Shown here one piece after another: positions 1 to 7,466 of a stretch of DNA of 16,066 nt. The position numbers and the translations under genes were made by a program. The notes beneath the pieces are model-generated. The model was not told the DNA's origin. It worked only from the letters and a program-made list of their open reading frames with translations, and did not search any database. Each line of letters opens with the position of its first letter. Position 1 is the first letter of the stretch. Source of the stretch: an uncultured Ruminococcus sp. (GTDB lineage Bacteria > Bacillota > Clostridia > Oscillospirales > CAG-272); assembly GCA_902782785.1 (NCBI GenBank), contig CACZOH010000212.1:1-16066 (forward strand), read 5' to 3'.

Positions 1-166
1 AGGCGACGGCAAAACGTATCTGCCGCACACGCTGAACAACACCTGCGTCGCGCCTCCGAGAATGCTTATAGCGTTCATCGAAAACAATCTCAACGCTGAC
101 GGCTCCGTCAACATCCCCGAGGTCTTAAGACCTTATATGGGCGGAAAAGCGAAAATAACAAAATAA
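1..166 (+). CDS. serS: Seryl-tRNA synthetase, C-terminal fragment (5' end outside window)
   Basis: Reading from base 2 gives 54 codons to a TAA at 164-166. The visible peptide contains HTLNNTCVAPPRMLIAFIEN followed by DGSVNIPEVLRPYMGG. This is the characteristic C-terminus of class II seryl-tRNA synthetase, which attaches serine to tRNA-Ser in the cytosol. The first stretch corresponds to motif 3, whose conserved Arg (in PPRML) contacts ATP; the IPEVLRPYMGG tail is nearly universal in the family. The usual motif 3 start is HTLNGSGLAVGRT, so NNTCVAPPR is divergent and may mark a clade-specific SerRS variant. Only about an eighth of the protein is present, so nothing can be said about the tRNA-binding coiled coil or regulation. 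The identification rests on the motif and tail and is firm. Confidence 0.9.
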   Translation, partial: GDGKTYLPHTLNNTCVAPPRMLIAFIENNLNADGSVNIPEVLRPYMGGKAKITK

Positions 167-171
167 ACGCG

Positions 172-200
172 AAGGGTCACGCTCGCCGTGATCTTTCAAA
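172..200 (+). terminator. Weak candidate terminator after serS
   Basis: Six bases after the serS stop, positions 172-181 (AAGGGTCACG) can pair with 187-196 (CGTGATCTTT) around a 5-nt loop, with two G-U pairs. The three Ts that follow the GC core are part of the stem, and there is no long T tract. It may slow or end transcription, but it is much weaker than the other terminators in the window. Confidence 0.3.
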
Positions 201-271
201 AACCGCTCTTGAACGACTCTCATAAGACAGACCCGCGGTAACGAAAAACCGAAAAATAAGGAGATACGATT

Positions 272-2518
272 ATGAGAAAAAACAAAGCTTTATCCATTAT
301 CCTCGCGCTTGTATTGTCCGCGGGACTTATACCGTACGCCCTCTCGGCTTCTGTATCGGCGGAGGGCGCGGTGATAAACGTGAAGACCGAAGCGGAATTT
401 CAGGCGGCGCTCAATATGAACACCAAGGTCGCGCGCATAAACGTGACCGACAGCTTTACCGTGTACGGTGAATGCGTGATACTGTACGACGCGGCGCATA
501 TCGACAACTACTGCGATACTGTCGTTGACGTAAACGCCGGCGCAGTGATCACGGTTGAAAACGGCGGCGTCGTCGGAAGCTTCTGGCCGTCTTACGAAGG
601 AAACTGGGAAACGCCCCCTCTGCCGGAGGGAGAGTTTAAAAACAACGGCGTCATAATCGTTGAAGACGGCGGCTCCGTTGCGGCGGGCTTTGACGTGAAC
701 AACGGCAGCGTGACCGTCAAAGACGGCGGCTTCGTCACCTGCCCCGAAATAAACAACGGCACGGTAAATGTCTACAGCGGCGGCATATATATGACGCCTC
801 AGGGACTGAACGTATATAACTACGGCAAAATCGACGTACAACCGGGCGGTCTTATGTCCTCACGCTTCGGCTCGGCGATAATCAACGCGGAAAGCGGAAG
901 CATACTTCTTAACGGCGATTTTTACTGCGCCTGCATGGGAGAGGATATGCTGTTTGAAAATCATGGCGACGTCAGCGGCTTCGGCTCCGTATTTCTGCAA
1001 GAGAGCGACCCCAGCTTTGCGCCCGTTCCCGATATGGACGCGCTTATCGAGGAGATGATGGGATATCTCGGACAGACCTCGCGCTTTGATGATTGGGGCG
1101 ATATAAACATATATAAGGTCGTTAATATATCAAGCTACGAGGAGCTTGCCGCGGCGACGACCGGCGAACGTATCGTTGCGGGCGAGCCGGTGGAAGGCGA
1201 TCTTGATACTCGTCTGACGATCGTCGAAGATCTGATCATACCGGAGGGCTCATACATAGCCACAATGGCGCTCATATCGGTACCGGAGGAGGTCTCGCTG
1301 ACCGTAAGCTCCAACGCCCTTCTCGAGGCGGGCATAAACAACCGCGGCAGAATAGACGTTTTACCTGAAGGACTGCTTCTCACAACGATGGGGAGCTATA
1401 TAGAAAACAACGGCGTCCTTAACGTAGAGGAAGGCGCATTGCTTGTCAGTCAGATGGGAAGCGCCGTGACTAACGGTGAGAGCGGTAAAATGAAGCTTGA
1501 CGGCGAATTTTACTGCGGCTGTCTCAACTTCGGAGACGGAGACGTGATCTGGTTCAACAACTACGGCAAGATCGACGGCAGAGGAGATATAGTCCTCTAT
1601 GAGGTCGAACCCGAAGGTATGCCCGTTGACGATATGGACGGGCTGATAGTTGAAGTTATGGATATGCTCGGTCAGACGTCGCGCTTTGATGATTGGGACG
1701 ATATAAACATATTCAAAACCGTTTACGTCAGCTCATACAAAGAGCTTGCCGCGGCGACGACCGGCGAACGTATCGTTGCCGGCGAGCACGTGGAAGGCGA
1801 TATGGACACGCTGCTGTCCTTAAACGGCGATATAACGATTCCGTCTGGCGGATCCGTTCTCACAATGGCGTCAATGACGGTATATGAGGACTACAAACTT
1901 ACAGTCAGCGGGAACGCGGAGCTTGAATGCGGTATCGATAACTACGGCGAAATAGAAGTAAAGTCCGACGGAGCCCTTATGACGACCATGGGCGGCTCGA
2001 TAGTAAACTACGGCGTGATAACGGTAGAAGAAAACGGCAGTCTCGTCAGCCAGATGGGAAGCTCCGTGATAAACACGCCGGGAGCGCGGATAATACTTGA
2101 CGGAACGTTCTACTGCGCCTGCCTCAACTACGGCGAAGGCGACGTTTTCTGGTTTGAAAACCACGACGGAGAGATAGACGGCAAGGGCAGGTTAGTATTA
2201 TATGAAATAGATGAAATGCCGGTCGACGATATGAACGCCGTCGTAATCGCCGCGGGCGAGGCGCTCGGTGAATCGAACGTGACCGTAAGCGTTGAAAGCA
2301 CGTTCACCCCGGGCGACATTAACGGCGACGGATCTGTCAACAATAAGGACGTCGTAGCCCTGTTCAAATACGTTTCGGGCGGCGGCACGGACGTTAATAT
2401 CATCGCGCTTGACGTAAACGGCGACGGATCGGTCAACAACAAGGACGTCGTAGCTCTGTTCAAATACGTTTCGGGCGGAGACGTCGAATTATCCGACAAG
2501 CCGTATCACGCGGTATAA
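272..2518 (+). CDS. Secreted repeat protein with C-terminal type I dockerin
   Basis: The 748-residue product has a Sec signal peptide (MRKNK, hydrophobic core to about 25, cleavage near ASVSAEG around 30). The ATG at 272 follows AAGGAG at 258-263. Residues about 36-675 are made of short units such as NNGVIIVEDGGSV, suggesting a right-handed beta-helix or similar solenoid, organised in three larger modules of about 196-200 residues. Anchors are the FYC motifs at 217, 413 and 613, and ELAAATTGERIVAGE at 292 and 492. The C-terminus (681-740) is a type I dockerin: two calcium-binding loops with acidic ligands D682, N684, D686, N690, D693 and D714, N716, D718, N722, D725, which in known systems bind cohesin modules of scaffoldins. 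No catalytic domain is recognisable, so a structural, adhesive or glycan-binding role on a cellulosome-like complex is plausible but unproven. No clear promoter is seen at 167-271. Confidence 0.88.
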   Translation: MRKNKALSIILALVLSAGLIPYALSASVSAEGAVINVKTEAEFQAALNMNTKVARINVTDSFTVYGECVILYDAAHIDNYCDTVVDVNAGAVITVENGGVVGSFWPSYEGNWETPPLPEGEFKNNGVIIVEDGGSVAAGFDVNNGSVTVKDGGFVTCPEINNGTVNVYSGGIYMTPQGLNVYNYGKIDVQPGGLMSSRFGSAIINAESGSILLNGDFYCACMGEDMLFENHGDVSGFGSVFLQESDPSFAPVPDMDALIEEMMGYLGQTSRFDDWGDINIYKVVNISSYEELAAATTGERIVAGEPVEGDLDTRLTIVEDLIIPEGSYIATMALISVPEEVSLTVSSNALLEAGINNRGRIDVLPEGLLLTTMGSYIENNGVLNVEEGALLVSQMGSAVTNGESGKMKLDGEFYCGCLNFGDGDVIWFNNYGKIDGRGDIVLYEVEPEGMPVDDMDGLIVEVMDMLGQTSRFDDWDDINIFKTVYVSSYKELAAATTGERIVAGEHVEGDMDTLLSLNGDITIPSGGSVLTMASMTVYEDYKLTVSGNAELECGIDNYGEIEVKSDGALMTTMGGSIVNYGVITVEENGSLVSQMGSSVINTPGARIILDGTFYCACLNYGEGDVFWFENHDGEIDGKGRLVLYEIDEMPVDDMNAVVIAAGEALGESNVTVSVESTFTPGDINGDGSVNNKDVVALFKYVSGGGTDVNIIALDVNGDGSVNNKDVVALFKYVSGGDVELSDKPYHAV
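1081..2280 (+). repeat. Two in-phase 600-bp tandem repeat units inside the dockerin gene
   Basis: Positions 1081-1680 and 1681-2280 align with an exact 600-bp offset (200 codons). The segment 1141-1200 matches 1741-1800 at 56 of 60 bases, and GCGCTTTGATGATTGGG recurs at 1081 and 1681. A more divergent earlier copy exists: its TTTTACTGC anchor is at 920, 588 bp before the second copy at 1508, while the third is at 2108. The pattern indicates duplication of a whole protein module, with the older copy diverged by a four-codon length change. Confidence 0.85.
2321..2478 (+). repeat. Duplicated dockerin loop-helix, 96-bp period
   Basis: Bases 2321-2382 and 2417-2478 match at 59 of 62 positions, offset by 96 bp (32 codons). 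Each copy encodes one calcium-binding loop plus the recognition helix (NNKDVVALFKYVSGG). Twofold internal symmetry is usual for type I dockerins in protein, but such near identity at DNA level points to a recent duplication or gene conversion. Confidence 0.85.
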
Positions 2519-2671
2519 GCAAGCCGTAACAGCGCGGCGGCAGGATCCGTCATATCTATCATAAAGGCGAAAAAAACGCCGCAAAGCTTAAAACGGATAC
2601 GCAAAAAGCCGTTCTTCCGACGGTTCAATACGAATAAAAACCCCGTGTATCCGTTTTACACGAGGTTTTTT
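2519..2671 (+). promoter_or_regulatory. Leader with alternative hairpins (possible terminator/antiterminator switch)
   Basis: This gene-free stretch between the dockerin gene and the lipoprotein gene holds four complementarities. A small hairpin pairs GGCG 2566-2569 with CGCC 2577-2580. A second hairpin pairs 2607-2612 with 2620-2625. A longer helix pairs TAAAACGGATACGC (2589-2602) with GTGTATCCGTTTTA (2645-2658): 14 bp with one G-U. A terminator-like hairpin pairs 2641-2649 with 2657-2665. The last two share bases 2645-2649 and 2657-2658, so they cannot form together. That is the logic of an attenuator or riboswitch, but no known riboswitch class is recognised and no promoter is seen here, so transcription may come from the dockerin gene. 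Confidence 0.45.
2641..2671 (+). terminator. Intrinsic terminator overlapping the next gene's ribosome binding site
   Basis: CCCCGTGTA (2641-2649) pairs with TACACGAGG (2657-2665) with one C-A mismatch and a 7-nt loop, followed directly by six Ts (2666-2671). It would end transcription of the dockerin gene. The right arm contains GAGG 2662-2665, the only Shine-Dalgarno candidate for the ATG at 2672, so the same hairpin would also hide that site. Confidence 0.7.
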
Positions 2672-3817
2672 ATGAAGAAAAAAGCAGTATTTATTATATT
2701 TCCACTACTCACCGCCGTTCTTTTATGCTCCTGCATAAAGATCCGCATACGTCTGCCTTTTCAGAGCGAAACGGAGACGGAGGCGCCCGATACGTACACG
2801 GGCGAGGTCGACGTTTCGGTATACGGCGGCGCTGAGCGTTACGCCTGTTCCACGCTTGACACGGAGCAGAAGGAGCTTTACGGCAGGATACTCGACGCCG
2901 CGGTAAACCTGAAGGAGTATGTTGAGATAACAGACGCAAAAGAAGCTGAATACGTTTATAAAGCCGTGTTTTTTGATCACGCTGAGCTGTTCTTTCTTTC
3001 GGAGGAGCCGCAGTTCGATGCGGGGAAGCTCGTTTTCAGATACGTTTTCTCCTTATCTCAGATCAGGGAGATATCGGAGGGGCTTGATACTGCGTACAAC
3101 GATTTCGTATCGTCCGAAATCAAAGACGGTATGGATGATTACGACAAGTTTTTCGCGATATATACATACATCGTGAACGTGACAAAATACGCGCACGAGG
3201 AGGGTGATCTTTTTGAGGAAAACGTGTTCAACAACAAGGTTTACCGCTCAATGTGCGCGGCGGGTCCGCTCATTGACCGGTACTCTATCTGCACGGGCTA
3301 CGCGAGAGCGACGCAGTATCTCTGCCAGCGTCTCGGAATAACGTGCTTTACGATAAACGGAAGAGGCAACAACGGCGCGCATTATTTCAATCTCGTCCTG
3401 CTTAACGGAGAGTTTTACTACTCCGACACTACGTGGGGCGACCCCGTCGGCTCAGACAGAAGCAAGGACTATCTTACTTATTACTATTTCTGCACCACAA
3501 CGGAGGAGACCTTCCGAACTCATACGGTCCTGTCCGTGATACCCATGCCCTTATGCACCGCGACCGAATGCAATTATTATTACAAAAACGGCCTTGTGGC
3601 GAAAAGCGCCGAGGAGGCGGCGGAAATGGCGTACCGGGCGTATATGCGAAAAGAGCTTGAGCTCCGTGTCAAAGTCGATCACGCAAAGCTTGATGAAATA
3701 TACGACGGTATGTCGGAAGCGATAAACGGCGTGTTCAGGAAACACGACACGTATAACGTCAGATACAGCGTGTCAAAATCGGACGGACCCTCTCTCATAT
3801 CCGTGTTTTTCAGATGA
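2672..3817 (+). CDS. Transglutaminase-like domain lipoprotein
   Basis: The 381-residue product begins MKKKAVFIIF and has a lipoprotein signal peptide with lipobox LCSC, so Cys21 is the likely lipidated residue and the protein sits on the outer face of the membrane. The region around 155-265 is a transglutaminase-like (papain-fold) core: Cys207 in SICTGYA, His237 in GAHYFNLV and Asp252 in YYSDTTWGD form the expected Cys-His-Asp triad, with the typical spacing. Bacterial members act as peptidases, amidases or cross-linkers at the cell surface; the substrate cannot be read from sequence. ATG 2672 is preferred over the in-frame GTG at 2645 because it gives a proper signal peptide and has GAGG 6 nt upstream, whereas the GTG has no ribosome binding site and lies in the terminator stem. 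Expression may depend on the alternative leader folds upstream. Confidence 0.85.
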   Translation: MKKKAVFIIFPLLTAVLLCSCIKIRIRLPFQSETETEAPDTYTGEVDVSVYGGAERYACSTLDTEQKELYGRILDAAVNLKEYVEITDAKEAEYVYKAVFFDHAELFFLSEEPQFDAGKLVFRYVFSLSQIREISEGLDTAYNDFVSSEIKDGMDDYDKFFAIYTYIVNVTKYAHEEGDLFEENVFNNKVYRSMCAAGPLIDRYSICTGYARATQYLCQRLGITCFTINGRGNNGAHYFNLVLLNGEFYYSDTTWGDPVGSDRSKDYLTYYYFCTTTEETFRTHTVLSVIPMPLCTATECNYYYKNGLVAKSAEEAAEMAYRAYMRKELELRVKVDHAKLDEIYDGMSEAINGVFRKHDTYNVRYSVSKSDGPSLISVFFR

Positions 3818-3821
3818 ATAT

Positions 3822-3855
3822 AAAAACGGGCGGCGGAAAATCCCGCCCGTTTTTT
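3822..3855. terminator. Bidirectional terminator between convergent genes
   Basis: AAAACGGGCGG (3823-3833) pairs perfectly with CCGCCCGTTTT (3843-3853) around a 9-nt loop. Ts to 3855 follow on the plus strand, and a run of Ts (complement of 3822-3826) follows on the minus strand. It serves the lipoprotein gene and the convergent response regulator gene. Confidence 0.92.
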
Positions 3856-3880
3856 GCTGTTTGCACAGCCGTACCGAACC

Positions 3881-4504
3881 TTATTTTATCGTTATCCCTA
3901 TCACTCTCGCCTTGATCGCAAGCTCGGTGCGGCTCTGATATCCCGTTTTTTCAAGCATGGACCTGACGTGCGCTTTTACCGTGTTTTCGGATATGCCGAG
4001 CTCCTCCGCCACGGCGCCGTTCGTTGCACCCGTGGTGATGATGCGAAGCACCTCAAGCTCGCGCTCCGTGAATTCCGTGCTTTTGGCGAGTCCGAGCGTG
4101 ACCTCGGGCAGTGTGTTCGGATAAACGCTTTCGTTCGCCATCGTTCTGTCCATCACCTCAAGTATCGTCTTCTCGTCCGTTTCCTTATACCAGAAGCTCT
4201 CCACACCTATTTTCTTCGCGCGGCTTATCCATGAATGCTCCGGCATTGACGTCACGGCGATTATTTTGACCGCGGGGTATCTTTCCTTTATCCGTTTCGC
4301 CGCGTCAAGACCGTTCGATCCGTCGTTCATCAGTATATCCATAAGTATCAGATCGACCGGATGCTTAAGCAGATAAACCTCCGCGACGTCCGCGCTCGAG
4401 AGCGAGAACGCAAGCTCGTATTTCTCCGAGCCTTGTATATAAAGCTCGAACAAATGGCGTGAAATAGCCTGATCGTCAACTATCATTACTCTTATTTTGC
4501 TCAT
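3881..4504 (-). CDS. NarL/LuxR-family response regulator
   Basis: The 207-residue product has an N-terminal receiver domain (1-120) with the acidic pair D10-D11, phospho-acceptor D56 in DLILMDILMN, Thr85/Ser86 in IIAVTS and Lys107 in WYKE. The C-terminal LuxR-type helix-turn-helix (about 145-203) contains FTERELEVLRII and GISENTVKAHV. It is a DNA-binding transcription factor activated by phosphotransfer, almost certainly from the kinase encoded just upstream. The ATG at 4504 follows AAAGGAG (complement of 4512-4518), which overlaps the kinase gene's TAA stop, so the two are translated together. The target genes are not visible; the operon's own promoter and the divergent regulator-ligase operon are candidates only by proximity. 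Confidence 0.95.
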   Translation of the reverse strand: MSKIRVMIVDDQAISRHLFELYIQGSEKYELAFSLSSADVAEVYLLKHPVDLILMDILMNDGSNGLDAAKRIKERYPAVKIIAVTSMPEHSWISRAKKIGVESFWYKETDEKTILEVMDRTMANESVYPNTLPEVTLGLAKSTEFTERELEVLRIITTGATNGAVAEELGISENTVKAHVRSMLEKTGYQSRTELAIKARVIGITIK

Positions 4505-4516
4505 TTCCGGTCTCCT

Positions 4517-5791
4517 TTACAAACAGAGTTTTATCGTAAGCTCAAAGCCGTTTTCCCATTCCGTGCTCATTTCTCCGCCTGCGCGGACGACGGATTTGCG
4601 AAGCGTAAGCAAGCCGCCCGTTTCAACGACGGGCTTTGACGGCGGACGGCCGTCGTTTTTTATTTTTACGGTGAAACAGCCGTTTTCGCTTTGCGAGCTT
4701 ATATAAAGATTGCCGCCGTCCGCGTGCTTGACGGTGTTCGTCAGGCATTCCCTCACCGCCGCGGCGTATATCTTTTCGGTCACGCCGCCCTTCGGTATCT
4801 CCCCGTCAAAATGGAGCCTGACTCCGACCGCCTCAGCGGCGTCGGACAGCGCGGTCATCCTGTCGGCGGAAACGTCGGGCGCCGTCTCGCACCGCAGTAC
4901 GGAAACTGTCACCCGCCAGAGCGTCGTCAGCGCCTCCCTGTCGCGCTCCTGCTTTCCGAGATACGAGCGGAGCGACAGGAGCGCTCTGCCCATATCGTCG
5001 TGTATCCTGATTTTCGCGTCGAGCAGTTCTCTGTCGCGGATTATCGCGTCCATTTCCCTGCTGTATGCGCGTATCTGCTCGTTCACCGTGCGCATATGCT
5101 CGTTTCTTTTCTGCATTTCAAGGCTTTTGCCGTACTGCTCCGTTACGTCGTACGCTATGCATTCGTCAAACCTCTCTTTTCCGTATCTCACCGAGCCCGT
5201 GCGCATATCCCATACGGTCTCATCCGGCAGTATCAGATACGTGCCGTCGCCCTTTGTTTCCGTTCTGCAGCCGGGGCAGAGTTTTTCCGCGCTTATATCC
5301 TTAAGCTGCTCCGTCCCCGTGAATTCCGCGCCGAGCGCGGCGTTTATTATGTGCTGCATTTTGCGGTTCATAAGAACGGACGCGCCGCTTTCATCGCTGT
5401 AGCATATACCGTCCGGCATTTCGTCAAGTCCCTCGAGCAAAGACGCCGGTGTGAGCGAGCGTTTTATTCTGATCCCCACGACGACAGTCACAGCCGCCGC
5501 TCCCGCCGCGGTAAGCGAAAGCAAAAGGATGAACGACCAAAGCGGCAAGGCTCCGAAAAGCGAGGAGAACGCGGATAAAAATCCGTCTGCGTTTTTTGAA
5601 TTCACCGCGGCGTCAAAGTAAAACGACGACGTCAGTAAAATAAGTATAAACAATAAGTATGAAACAGCAAAGACGCGTCCGAGCTTCGATACGGCGAGCC
5701 GCACCAGTCCGAATATGCAGAACGAGAGCAGAACGAAGGAGATCACTCCGAGCACGCGCATCGAATCAAAGGAAAGCTGAGACAAAGTCAT
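4517..5791 (-). CDS. Sensor histidine kinase, three TM segments plus PAS-like region
   Basis: The 424-residue product has three N-terminal membrane segments (about 11-33, 42-58, 83-107), a PAS-like region (about 115-215, LDEMPDGICYSDESG), a coiled-coil linker (218-255), a phospho-acceptor region with His264 in IRIHDDMGRALL, and a GHKL ATPase domain with N-box ECLTNTVKH (N352), G1-like IKNDGRPP and a G2-like GGLLTLRKSV. This resembles HisKA_3/NarX-type kinases, which pair with LuxR-type regulators such as the one encoded next. The frame remains open to an ATG at 6124, but the true start is 5791. It has AAAGGAGG (complement of 5799-5806) at 7 nt, gives a sensible membrane start, and overlaps the upstream stop as ATGA. 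The upstream extension is arginine-rich shadow translation of the preceding gene. Confidence 0.9.
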   Translation of the reverse strand: MTLSQLSFDSMRVLGVISFVLLSFCIFGLVRLAVSKLGRVFAVSYLLFILILLTSSFYFDAAVNSKNADGFLSAFSSLFGALPLWSFILLLSLTAAGAAAVTVVVGIRIKRSLTPASLLEGLDEMPDGICYSDESGASVLMNRKMQHIINAALGAEFTGTEQLKDISAEKLCPGCRTETKGDGTYLILPDETVWDMRTGSVRYGKERFDECIAYDVTEQYGKSLEMQKRNEHMRTVNEQIRAYSREMDAIIRDRELLDAKIRIHDDMGRALLSLRSYLGKQERDREALTTLWRVTVSVLRCETAPDVSADRMTALSDAAEAVGVRLHFDGEIPKGGVTEKIYAAAVRECLTNTVKHADGGNLYISSQSENGCFTVKIKNDGRPPSKPVVETGGLLTLRKSVVRAGGEMSTEWENGFELTIKLCL

Positions 5792-7434
5792 ATCTTCGCC
5801 TCCTTTGAGCTCATGACGACGAAGAAACAGCCGTCGGAATGCTCCGTATCGAGGCTGAAACCGGCGTTTTCCGCTTTGTCGTAAAAGCTCTTGTCTATCA
5901 CGGCGCTGCCGGCGGACGTTTCTATATAATACGAAAGTCCGCGCTCGTCTTTTTTGAGTCTGACAAAAACCGCGGAAACGGATCGAAGCGACGTCTCCGT
6001 CACCGCCTCGAGCAGCTCGTACATCAGAAGCATGAGCGAAACGGGCATCTCTATGCCGGACTGTATATCGGCGCAGCAGAATGCGCCGAGCAGACGCAGA
6101 TACGTAAACGATTCGTTTACGCACAGAAACAGCTCGGAGCTGTCCGCAATGCTTTCCGCGGACGAAAGAAGGAGCAGATTTGAATACCGCTTGACGTACG
6201 CTCCGAGGATCCCCGCGTATTTCATCTCGCGGCAGAAGCCCGCTTCGTCGTCGGGCAGTCCGTTCAGTATCTCCTCTATCCTGTCAAGCTGAGGCTTCAG
6301 CGTCTTTGCGATACCGTCAAAAAGTCTGTTCTGTTCCGCGGTACGGCGGCGAGTCTCCTCAAGGCGCGACGCTTCGTTCAGAAGCGCGTTTTCCTCGTCA
6401 AGATAATCCCCGGTGTCCTTCAGCTCCGCGTCGAGCTTTATAAGCTCGCTCATATCTTCGGTCCAGTAGAAATGGCCGCCCGCCACGCCCCGGCTTTTCA
6501 AAAGCGTCGTTTTATCGGAAAGATAAACGGGCGACGTTTCCGCTTCTTTTATCTGATCCGGAGTCGGAGTCACGCCGTTGTTTGATTTTATGGCTACCCT
6601 GTATTTTTCGTCCGTAAGCCCCGCGTTTATGGACGAGGCGCGGAAAAACGAATCGTATTCTGAATTTGTCGGAATGGCGTGCGTCAGCGAAAGACTCTCC
6701 CAGAACGCCATAAAGAAAAGGCAGAAAAACTCGGGTACCTCGTACATCCTCTGCAAAACAAACTTCGTTTCATCCGTCGTTGCGTAAAGTATCACGTAGA
6801 TCACGCCGAGAAGAACGACCGCCAGAGTATATCTTACGCGGTACAAAAATCTTTTTCCCTTGAGCTTTATGAAAAGCACGATAACGACGAGAAGGAGCAT
6901 AAGCGCGGTAAATATCAGCGCCGCGAAATATACGGGTCCGTGCGTATATTCACCGTTCCAGCCGGCAAGACCGTTTTTGTATGAAAACGCGAGAAAATGA
7001 AGATCGTTTGTCATAACGAAGACGCACAGGATCGCGGCGGGTATCAGAAGAAGCTGAAAATACTTTGCGTCCTTCGCTCTTCCGTTCTGACCGATATGAA
7101 ACGCCGCCATGAGCAGAAGATACGGGCAGATTATAATGGGGATATAATACGCGTACCATAAATACCGCGCCGCCGCGGCGTCCTGCCGCACAAACACGTA
7201 TTTGATAAGCCTTGAAACGATAAAACAGACCATAAACAAAGCGGACGATATCAGATATCTTTTCATATATCCGTTCAAAAACCGCCGCTTCACGCTGTAA
7301 AGCCAAAAAAAGCAGATGAACACGTAAAAAGCGGATATGAATATCTGATAAGGAAAGCCCGAGCCGTACATAAGCATACGGAAAACACCCGCCGCGAGGA
7401 CGGACAGTATAATGAACACGGGACCTCGCTTCAT
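5788..7434 (-). CDS. Multi-TM receptor with degenerate histidine-kinase-like C-terminus
   Basis: The 548-residue product has seven or eight membrane segments (about 5-22, 29-47, 60-80, 91-112, 126-144, 167-190, 200-219, 233-250), resembling the 7TM N-terminal sensor region of clostridial histidine kinases. A PAS-like stretch follows (about 258-330, FFRASSINAGLTDEKYRV). Then come a long coiled coil (330-370) and RLFDGIAKTLKPQLDRIEEI at the place of a phospho-acceptor helix, but without histidine. The last 100 residues (MYELLEAVTE at 471) align loosely with a GHKL ATPase whose N-box asparagine and glycine boxes are missing. It is probably a sensor or scaffold for the kinase encoded immediately downstream rather than an active kinase. 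The ATG at 7434 follows GGAG (complement of 7442-7445). The stop shares ATGA with the next start, indicating coupled translation and a fixed protein ratio. Confidence 0.85.
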   Translation of the reverse strand: MKRGPVFIILSVLAAGVFRMLMYGSGFPYQIFISAFYVFICFFWLYSVKRRFLNGYMKRYLISSALFMVCFIVSRLIKYVFVRQDAAAARYLWYAYYIPIIICPYLLLMAAFHIGQNGRAKDAKYFQLLLIPAAILCVFVMTNDLHFLAFSYKNGLAGWNGEYTHGPVYFAALIFTALMLLLVVIVLFIKLKGKRFLYRVRYTLAVVLLGVIYVILYATTDETKFVLQRMYEVPEFFCLFFMAFWESLSLTHAIPTNSEYDSFFRASSINAGLTDEKYRVAIKSNNGVTPTPDQIKEAETSPVYLSDKTTLLKSRGVAGGHFYWTEDMSELIKLDAELKDTGDYLDEENALLNEASRLEETRRRTAEQNRLFDGIAKTLKPQLDRIEEILNGLPDDEAGFCREMKYAGILGAYVKRYSNLLLLSSAESIADSSELFLCVNESFTYLRLLGAFCCADIQSGIEMPVSLMLLMYELLEAVTETSLRSVSAVFVRLKKDERGLSYYIETSAGSAVIDKSFYDKAENAGFSLDTEHSDGCFFVVMSSKEAKI

Positions 7435-7466
7435 ACATTTTCTCCGCTTTTATGTCTTTTTTATAT

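Noticed and set aside
1081..2280. Periodic repeats as a CRISPR array or mobile element
   Set aside because: The repeats are 600 bp long, directly adjacent, in frame and within a coding sequence, with no spacers or terminal inverted repeats.
2645..2671. GTG start for the transglutaminase lipoprotein
   Set aside because: It has no ribosome binding site, lies within the terminator stem, and would put charged and aromatic residues before a proper lipoprotein signal peptide beginning at 2672.
4691..5578. 295-codon plus-strand open frame opposite the kinase gene
   Set aside because: Its product is rich in Arg, His and Val with no domain, it has no ribosome binding site or promoter, and the opposite strand encodes a clear kinase. 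It is an antisense shadow of GC-biased codons.
5792..6124. 111-residue N-terminal extension of the histidine kinase frame
   Set aside because: It is arginine-rich shadow sequence inside the upstream receptor gene. The ATG at 5791 has a consensus ribosome binding site and an ATGA overlap.
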